A stretch of 64,000 nucleotides of DNA, taken from contig JAIXUS010000052.1 of assembly GCA_027483445.1 (NCBI GenBank), forward strand, positions 17,920 to 81,919, written 5' to 3'. The stretch comes from Bacteroidota bacterium (GTDB taxonomy: Bacteria; Bacteroidota; Bacteroidia; M30B66). The translations under genes and the position numbers were made by a program. The notes below the pieces were generated by a model. The model had not been told where the DNA came from. It was given only the letters and a program-made list of their open reading frames with translations, and made no database searches. Below, piece by piece: positions 38,016-46,300 of this stretch (the first letter of the stretch is position 1; every line of letters starts with the position of its first letter).

Positions 38016-39527
38016 ATGAGCGAAATGTCGGAATTAGAGCGTCAACGCCGCGATAGTCTTGAAGAAATCAAAAAGCTGGGAATCGATCCGTACCCGGCTG
38101 AATTGTTCGCCGTAAACACCACTGCGGCCGAAATAAACCGCGAATTTGAGGCCGACAAAAAGAACTTTCAGGAAGTGAGCATCGCCGGTCGAATCATGAC
38201 CCGCCGGATCATGGGAAATGCCACTTTTGCCGTAATTCAGGACAGCTCCGACCGCTTGCAGATTTACATCCGCCGCGATGATATTTGTCCAACCGACGAT
38301 AAAACATTGTACAATACAGTTTTCAAAAAATTACTTGATATCGGCGATATCATTGGGGTTACGGGGTATATGTTCGTAACCCAAACCGGCGAAAAAACGC
38401 TGCATGTAACTTCACTGAAATTGTTGTGCAAATCGCTACGCCCACTGCCTATTGTAAAGGAAAAAGACGGCGAAGTGTATGATGCCTTTGCGGATCCTGA
38501 ACTGCGTTACCGCCAGCGTTATGTTGATTTGATTGTAAACCATCAGGTAAAGGAAACCTTTGTAAAACGTACTATTCTTACCAATACCATTCGCGAATAC
38601 CTGAACAATCGTGGTTATCTCGAGGTAGAAACGCCCATTTTACAGCCATTGTATGGTGGTGCCGCGGCTCGTCCCTTCAAAACGCATCACAACACGCTCG
38701 ATATGACGCTCTATTTGCGGATCGCCAACGAGTTATACCTCAAACGGCTGATTGTTGGCGGTTTTGACGGAGTGTATGAATTTGCCAAGGATTTCCGCAA
38801 CGAAGGCATGAGCCGTTTCCACAACCCTGAATTTACGCAGGTGGAGTTGTATGTGGCTTACAAAGATTATGAATGGATGATGGAGCTTGTGGAAGAAATG
38901 GTGGAGCAAGTTGCCTTGCGCATTCACGGCAGCACCGAGGTACAGGTGGGCGAACATCTCATCAATTTTAAGCGCCCTTGGAAACGAATGACCATGTACG
39001 AGGCGATACAGCACTTTACAGGCGTCGACGTTTCAGAGATGGATGAGGCCGCCATGGCTGCTGCCGCGCGAAAGCTGGGCATCGAGGTGGATGCCTCGAT
39101 GGGGCGTGGTAAACTCATCGACGAAATTTTCGGCGAAACCTGCGAGCCTCATTTAATTCAGCCCACATTTATCACCGATTACCCTGTGGAAATGTCGCCA
39201 CTGGCCAAGAAGCACCGCAGCAAACCCGGCCTGGTAGAACGTTTCGAAGGAATTTGCAATGGCAAAGAAATCTGCAATGCTTTTTCCGAATTGAACGATC
39301 CTATCGACCAGCGCGCCCGCTTCGAAGAGCAGCTGGAGCTTGGCAAGCGCGGCGACGAAGAGGCGATGGTTTTAGACGAAGATTTTCTCCGCGCCATCGA
39401 GTTCGGCATGCCACCCACAGCTGGCCTCGGCATTGGCATCGACCGTCTGAGCATGATCATGACCAACTCCAAATCCATCCAAGACGTCCTGTTTTTCCCT
39501 CAAATGCGAGCCGAGCGCGACGCCTAA
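38016..39527 (+). CDS. lysS: Lysine--tRNA ligase, class II
   Basis: 503 residues. N-terminal OB-fold anticodon-binding domain (about 55-170), then the class II core with motif 2 [17 protein letters not shown] and motif 3 [13 protein letters not shown] near the C-terminus. The protein ends [11 protein letters not shown]. The bases encoding the last seven residues plus the stop are the beginning of a 45-base palindromic block that is repeated twice more just downstream (39583 and 39665). Confidence 0.97.
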   Translation: MSEMSELERQRRDSLEEIKKLGIDPYPAELFAVNTTAAEINREFEADKKNFQEVSIAGRIMTRRIMGNATFAVIQDSSDRLQIYIRRDDICPTDDKTLYNTVFKKLLDIGDIIGVTGYMFVTQTGEKTLHVTSLKLLCKSLRPLPIVKEKDGEVYDAFADPELRYRQRYVDLIVNHQVKETFVKRTILTNTIREYLNNRGYLEVETPILQPLYGGAAARPFKTHHNTLDMTLYLRIANELYLKRLIVGGFDGVYEFAKDFRNEGMSRFHNPEFTQVELYVAYKDYEWMMELVEEMVEQVALRIHGSTEVQVGEHLINFKRPWKRMTMYEAIQHFTGVDVSEMDEAAMAAAARKLGIEVDASMGRGKLIDEIFGETCEPHLIQPTFITDYPVEMSPLAKKHRSKPGLVERFEGICNGKEICNAFSELNDPIDQRARFEEQLELGKRGDEEAMVLDEDFLRAIEFGMPPTAGLGIGIDRLSMIMTNSKSIQDVLFFPQMRAERDA

Positions 39528-39709
39528 GGCGCGAGGTTCGCATTCAAGGATACCTCTGATTGAGAATAAATATTCAATCCTTAAATGCGAGCCGAGCGCG
39601 ACGCCTAAGGCGCGAGGTTCGCATTCAGCGATACCATAGTTTAAAAAACAGAAATTGAATCGTTAAATGCGAGCCGAGCGCGACGCCTAAGGCGCGAGGT
39701 TCGCATTCA
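39502..39709 (+). repeat. Triplicated palindromic block starting inside lysS
   Basis: Three essentially identical 45-base blocks at 39502-39546, 39583-39627 and 39665-39709 (period 81-82). Each begins AAATGCGAGCC, contains GCGCGACGCCTAAGGCGC and ends GGTTCGCATTCA. The outer arms pair (AATGCGAGCC with GGTTCGCATT) and the inner arms pair (CGCC with GGCG), so each can form a long hairpin. Spacers of 36-37 bases also share GATACC and ATTxAATC. The first block includes the lysS stop codon. Confidence 0.9.
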
Positions 39710-39775
39710 GCGATACCATAGTTTAGAATTAGTGTTTTTTGGGCGTTCCGGCCCGCCAAGCTCCAAATCCACCTA

Positions 39776-39923
39776 AAACTCCCGGGGCCGTCGCGCTTTC
39801 CGCTGCAAGTCCTCGCACCTCCGCTCCCTTCCGCTTCGCTCCGGGAACGGCTCCGGTGCTGCGGGCTTTCCGCTGCAATCGCTAACGAAGGCTTTCCGGG
39901 GTGAATAGACCGGAAACATTTTT
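39776..39923 (-). repeat. GC-rich REP-like island A
   Basis: On the minus strand TTGCAGCGGAAAGC occurs twice, 70 bases apart (plus-strand 39795-39808 and 39865-39878), on either side of a hairpin with arms CCGCTCCC / GGGAACGG. It ends near CCCCGGAAAGCC. Confidence 0.6.
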
Positions 39924-39944
39924 GGGAATAGTGTTAATTTATTG

Positions 39945-39981
39945 GTGTTCCAAGCGGTATTACAAATGCCGCCTAACGGGG
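39945..39981 (+). repeat. Dispersed palindromic repeat, copy 1
   Basis: 37 bases, core GCGGTATTACAAATGCCGC, followed by CTAACGGGG. Partner at 56199-56235. Near-palindromic arms GCGGTATT / AATGCCGC. Confidence 0.7.
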
Positions 39982-40110
39982 TAAGAAACACGAAATACGT
40001 TATACGTTTGCCCCCACGTATTAGTGTCGCGCATTCAAATGTTAACCCGCATCCTCTAAAGACTAAGGATAAAGACCAAGTACTCATTGATCTTTTCCCT
40101 GAATTTAGTG

Positions 40111-40213
40111 CCAGCGGGTGCAGCGGATACCCCGGAAAACAGAGTGCGTGTGGGAGCTAGAGCGTGCGGGAGTGAGTGTGTAGGGGAGCGCAAGCGGAAA
40201 GCAGCGCGATGGC
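40111..40213 (+). repeat. GC-rich REP-like island B
   Basis: Contains TGCAGCGGATACCCCGGAAA (40119-40138) and GCAAGCGGAAAGCAGCGCGA (40190-40209), about 70 bases apart, echoing island A in inverted orientation with a diverged centre. Confidence 0.45.
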
Positions 40214-40325
40214 GGCTCTGTTTGAGGAGTATGAGCGAAACACGCGGTGCCCGGCGATGCAGCAAAAGTATACCGAAATGCTGAGCGAGGCAGGCACCCT
40301 AACAATAAATTTTAATCTTCAAATC

Positions 40326-40358
40326 AAAAAGGCCACCCTCTTTCGAGAGCGGCCTTTG
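40326..40358 (-). terminator. Terminator of the giant adhesin gene
   Basis: On the minus strand AAAGGCCGCTCTC, loop, GAGGGTGGCCTTTTT: imperfect stem followed by a T tract, 22 bases past the stop at 40380. Confidence 0.65.
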
Positions 40359-40379
40359 CGTTTAGGGCTTAGAGTGCTG

Positions 40380-43300
40380 TTAATGCTTTACGAGGCGGAA
40401 GGTTTGTCCCTCCACGCGGAGCATGTAAACGCCGTCGGCATGCTGACCTAAGTCGAGCAGGTTCTCCGCATTGTTCCAGCGACCGGCTTCTATGAGTCGA
40501 CCGCGGGCATCCAGTACTTCGTAACGTACATCGGCGCGTTGACCAAGTTTTACGCGGAACTGTGCTTCAGAGGGGTTCGGGAATATTTCCATCACCGCGG
40601 CGGCTGCATTATGAATGCCCACGTTGGTTACAATTACGCAAGGTGTAGTTACTGAGCAGGTTGAAGAACTCATTTGTACGGCATACAATCCGTTTTGTGT
40701 TGGGGTGAACGATTGCTCGGTTGCGCCCGGAATTGCTGCGTTGGTGCTGCAGTTGATCCACTGGTAGCTTACTCCTGAGGTTTGTGCAGCGGTAAGTACG
40801 CCCTGGTTATTGCTGATTTCGGTGCTGATATCGACAACTTCTACATCGATGGTCATGAAAGCCGAGCAGCCTTCGCCATTCACAAATTCGATTACATACA
40901 CACCGGTTTCGTCGAATTGGAAGCCATTGAAGGTATAAGGACCGCAAGAGGTAACTTCCATGCTTTGGTTGAGGATATCCAACAAGGCATAATCGAAGCA
41001 ATCAACCACTCCGTCGCCATTGGCATCGCCTTCCACTTCGTTGGGATCGATGTTGCCGTTTCCATTGGTATCGCCGGCTACTTCGCCTTCGCCCACTTCG
41101 CCATCACCGTTGGTATCGCCCACAATTTCCTGGTCGGTAATTTCGCCATCACCATTGGTATCGCCGGCCACTTCTTCGTCGTTGATGCTGCCATCACCAT
41201 CGGTGTCGCCGGCTACTTCTGGCGCATTAATTTCGCCGTCGCCGTCGGTATCGCCCGCCAATTGGGTAATCACGATATTAAAGGTTACCACGCTGTCGCA
41301 TCCACTGGCATTTTCCAATACCTGAATGTATGCGCCCGATTCGGTGTAGGTAACGCCGTTAGCGCTGTATTGTTGGAAGCCGACCGCTGAAATGCTGGCC
41401 GACGATGGTTGCAGAATGGTTAGCGTTAAGGTAACCACCGAATCGCAACCGGCCACTGAACTTAAGGTTTGGGTATATATTCCCGAAACCTCATAGATCT
41501 CGCCATTCCAAACAAAGTTGCTGCAGGCCGTTTCGGCAATGGCTGTGCTCAATACCGGGTGAATGGTGAGGTTGAGCGTAAGCACCGAATCACAACCGGC
41601 TACTGTACTCAGGTTTTGGGTGTAAACACCACTTTCTGTGTAGGTTTCGCCGTTTAGTGTGTACGAAACGCAGGCCTGGGCATCGATTGAAACTGACTCG
41701 CTGCTGTTGATGGTCAGGTTGAGTGTAATGACTGAGTCGCAACCTGCGGCGTTTTCCAATGTTTGCTCATACACACCACTTTCGGTGTAGGTCGTGCCAT
41801 TCAACACATAGGCGTTGCAGGCTGAGGCCGTGATGGCTGCAGTGCTGCTGCTGTTGATGCTGAGGTTCAGTGTAATGACAGAGTCGCAACCTGCGGCATT
41901 TTCCAAAGTTTGCTCATACACACCACTTTCGGTGTAGGTCGTGCCATTCAACACGTAGGCGTTGCAGGCTGAGGCCGTGATGGCTGCAGTGCTGCTGTTG
42001 TTGATGCTCAGGTTGAGTGTAATGACTGAATCGCAACCTGCGGCATTTTCCAAAGTTTGCTCATACACGCCACTTTCGGTGTACGTCGTACCATTCAACA
42101 CATAGGCGTTGCAGGCTGTCGCCGTGATGGCTGCAGTGCTGCTGCTGTTGATGGTAAGGTTGAGTGTGATTGTTGAATCACAACCTGCGGCATTCTCCAA
42201 AGTTTGCTCATACACACCACTTTCGGTGTAGGTAGTGCCATTCAACACGTAGGCGTTGCAGGCTGAAGCCGTGATGGCTGCCGTGCTGCTGCTGTTGATG
42301 GTTAGGTTGAGTGTAATGATAGAATCGCAACCATTTACTGCGGTTAACCTTTGCGTGTAAATCCCTGAAGCGGTGTAGGTAGTGCCGTTGAGCACAAAGC
42401 TGTTGCAGGCGGTTTGGATAAGACTCGCGGTAATTTCGGCGGGCTCATCAACCACCACATCGCGCACAACACTGCATCCGTTTGCGTCTTCGATACTTAC
42501 TTGATACGCACCGGCACTCAGGTTAGAGGCGTTTGCTTCGGTTCCACCCACGGGCGACCATGCGTAGCTGTAAGGCGCAGTTCCGCCGCTGGCCACCACA
42601 GAGGCCGATCCGTCATCACCACCAAAACAGCTAACATCGATAGATTCTGCAGAGGCTTCAAGCTGTGATGGCTGCGTAATGGTAAAGTTAACTGTAGTTG
42701 AACAGCCATTGTCATCACCAATAACTACGCTGTAGCTGTTGGCACTGAGTCCGCTCACTGTTGCTGTAGAGGCATTTACACCGGTCCAGCTGTAGCTGTA
42801 TGGCGCAGTGCCACCGGCTGCAATCACAGCGACCGATCCATTTTCGCCGCCGAAGCATGAAACGTTGTTTTGACTACTGTTGGCGCTCAGGGCTTCAGCA
42901 GGCTGACTTACTGTAATGGTTTCAGTTTCTACGCATCCACCGGCATCGGTTACGGTTACGGTATAATCTCCTGCAGTGAGGCCGTTGATATTGTCGACAT
43001 TACCGGCTCCATTTGACCAGGAGAAGGCGTATGATGAAGTTCCACCGGTTACGGAAACTCCGGCGGCGCCATCGCTACCACCGAAGCAAGACACAGGAAT
43101 TGAGCCTCCTGAAACCGAGAGTGCTGAGCCAGGCTGAACAATGGTCACATCGTTGGTAGCCGAGCATCCATTCGCATCTGTAACGGTTACGGAGTACACA
43201 CCGGCAGTTAGGCCGTTGGCTGATGCGGTATTTCCTCCTGTTGGCGACCAGGCGTAGGTGTAAGGGCCTGTTCCACCTGAGGCATTGGCTATGGCGCCTC

Positions 43301-46300
43301 CATTGTTTCCGCCAAAGCACGAAACTGTGGCCGTGGCGCTTGCATTAACGGTTAATGCTGAAGGCTCGGTGATGTTAACGTTACGGGTAGCAGTGCAGGA
43401 GTTGGCATCGGTAACGGTAACGGTGTAAGAGCCGGCGGCCAATCCTGAGGCTGTAGCTGCGTTTCCACCTGATGGCGACCAGGCGTAAGTGTAAGGTGCG
43501 GTGCCACCATTCGGGTTAACTGTTGCCGACCCGTTGGCTCCACCATTGCAGCTCACGTTTACCTGACTTCCACCCAAGGTAGGCGGCTGGTTTACGATGG
43601 CCAAAACGCTGGTTCGAGCGGTAGAAACGCAACCATTGAAGATGGCATCCACCCAGTAGGTTGTCGAAACCGAGAGTGCAGGCGTATTGAATGCGCTGCC
43701 GTTCTGTAGCGGCGTTTCAGCGGTCGCACTTTCATACCAGCGAATTTGTCCTTCCGATGCAGTTGCACCCAATTGCACACTGCCTGAACCGCACACACTG
43801 GCACCGGTAGTTTCAGTGATTTGCGGTGGAGTTTGGATGCTGAGGTTCAGCACCACTGTGGAGTCGCAACCATCTACACTGGTAAAGTCTTCGGTGTAAA
43901 ACCCGCTTGCCGTGTAGGTTGTACCGTTCCATTCGTAGGTGTTACAGGCTGTAACTTCGAGGGTGTCGGTACTTGGAGTGCAAACAACGCGCTCAAGTGC
44001 ACCGATAGTAGGTGGATTCAATCGGGTAGTACCCAGAATATCGGTGGTTATTCCGGCTACAATGCCCTGTGCGGGGATGGCTACAGCGGGTATGAACTGC
44101 GCTGCATCATTGGATGTTGGGTTGGAAAATTGTGGATCAATTTCGGTTGAGTTCAAATCGTATCCACTCTGGGCCTGCCATTCGGCAAGGTCTGGTATAA
44201 CGGTCCAAGACAGGGTTCCGAATGTTGTACCTGAGGCATTTATGTAAACATTGTTGTTGTTAACGATGGTGGAAGGATTGTCAGGGAAATTGAGGAATAA
44301 TCCTGCATTTTGTTCCCATGGCCAGTCTTCATCAAACGAGCGGGCCATCACCACCATGTTATTCTGAATATTCCGGGTTGCAGCGCCAAATTGGTAGATG
44401 GCGAGTCCTCGACTTGGCACGCGGCCTTCACCACCAATTAGAATGGTGTTGTGGATGGCTTCGGCAACGAATGGGGTATTTTCGAAGTAGGAGTTGTCTT
44501 CAATTCCGATTACAAGGGTACCTTGACTGGTTTGGTGGCCCAAAGTAATCAGATTGTTGTTCACCTTCGGCATTGATTGCCATTCGGCCATAATTCCTTT
44601 GATGGAGGTCCAATCGTTGTTGGAAGGCACATCTAAGTCGCGGATAAAGTTTCGCTGCGTTGTACCTTCACCTTGAAAGTGGAGAATACCCATCACATGG
44701 CAGTAAGAATCGGAATTCAGGGCTTTGAGGTTCTGAATTTGGTTTCCTTCTGCAAGTCCGCCGGCATAGTCGATACCAACAATAGCAGACCAGTCGGAGC
44801 CGCTCGAGTTACGGGTTTCCGCAAACAACTTCTCAATGCGGTTATTGCGAATGGTGGCTTGTCCGTTTCTGGTGAAGATCCCTTTTACCCGCGTTGAGCC
44901 CCATTCGGTATTCCTGTGGTGGAAGTTAACGATGGTGTTGTCTTCAATGGTTGCGGTGGGGAAGTTTTCTACCCGAATACCGGTTAGCATTTCCTCTTCC
45001 CACGAGATGTATTCGTTGGTTTGGATGCTGCCATCCACCATTGAACTCCCAATCAGATTGTCGTTGATTTCTACCTCTCCAAGAATATCTCTTGCTGAAA
45101 TGGCATGGAAGCTAATCGAAACATTCTCAGCGCCGGTTAAGGTAATTCCGGCAACAGTATTGTTGTTCGCCTCAAAGTTTTCGGCCGAAAATGCTGAGAT
45201 TCCATAAGACCAGCCTGTAAAGCTTGGTGCAATGAGAATGGAGTTTTGTTGCTGGGCGGAGCCAATCACGTTGTGATGAATTGAGGCATAGCCTGTTTGG
45301 TGACGAATAGCGCTGAAGAAACCTTCGGAATTGAAGTCACCATTTGCGGCAACCGAAATGCCCGCTATTCTATTCTGCTCGATGCGGTTTGGACTTTGTT
45401 CGCTTCCTCCTTCATTGTGAATCAGGTAGAATTGAGCGAAGCCGTTACTGCTTAGGGTGGTGAATCCACTTCCAAAAGCGGCACTGCTACCACCCAATTC
45501 GTTGGATTTAACTTCGTTCCCAAACGATTGATTGCCCGAAATACGGATGTAGTTTACCGTATTTTGATTGTTCAGTGTTTTTTCCTCTGTTTCGAAGAAG
45601 CGGTTGTTGTTGATTTTACCGGATACATTGTGGTTGGCAAAATGAACGGTTCTATTGTCGGAAGAAGACCGAAGGATGTTTCTAAAGGTATTGTCGTTAA
45701 CCTCAATGTTTGCATTGGGCGCTTGTGCTGAACCTTCGGAGTAAATCGCCGATGCACTGCCGGTTGCGTTGTTGCCGCCAAAAGTATTGTTGGCAATCAA
45801 AATGTTTTCATTGGGAGTGTTTCCTGAAGCGGCAATTTTTACAAGTCCGTTGGTTACCGATGCATTGCGGCCTCTGAGCTGGCAGTGCACCAAGGTGTCG
45901 AACTGTGCACCAGCGGTAAATTCTACTAAGGCGGCAGCATTGCTGTTGAAGATGTTGATCAGCGAAAAGGATCCGATGCTGCCCTGGCGGTTTACCCGGC
46001 CATCAATACTGAGATGGTCAACCCCATTAATTCTCATCAATGGACCGTCGAAGTCGCCGTAAATACCAACATTTGCAGTGCCCGGGAAGATTTTCACGCT
46101 GCTCAGTGTACCTCCGCCCAGCTCAGCGCTGTTTAACACTGCTGTTGCGGTTTCGATGGTTGAGCCCAGAATTCGAATGTTTACTGCACCGCTGTGGGTG
46201 TTGTTGTTGATGGCTGTAAATGCTGCACCAAGGTTGCTGTAAAGAACCGGACCCTGATTTCCACCTGTAGCAGTTACCTCCACCACTTCGGTGCAAGGTT

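Larger units (their letters stand above)
39710..40379. other. Repeat-rich non-coding region
   Basis: About 670 bases without a credible gene; small frames in the GC-rich parts are Arg/Cys-rich and follow the repeats. It holds two GC-rich islands with GCAGCGGA-type motifs in opposite orientation (39776-39923 and 40111-40213), a dispersed palindrome (39945-39981), and the terminator of the giant gene. Confidence 0.65.

Noticed and set aside
40087..40284. Small Arg/Cys-rich ORFs in the GC-rich islands
   Set aside because: They follow the repeat sequence on both strands and show no family or start-site support.
41734..42322. Regular 147-bp spaced repeats as a possible CRISPR-like array
   Set aside because: They are in frame in the giant adhesin, have no unique spacers and encode 49-residue modules.
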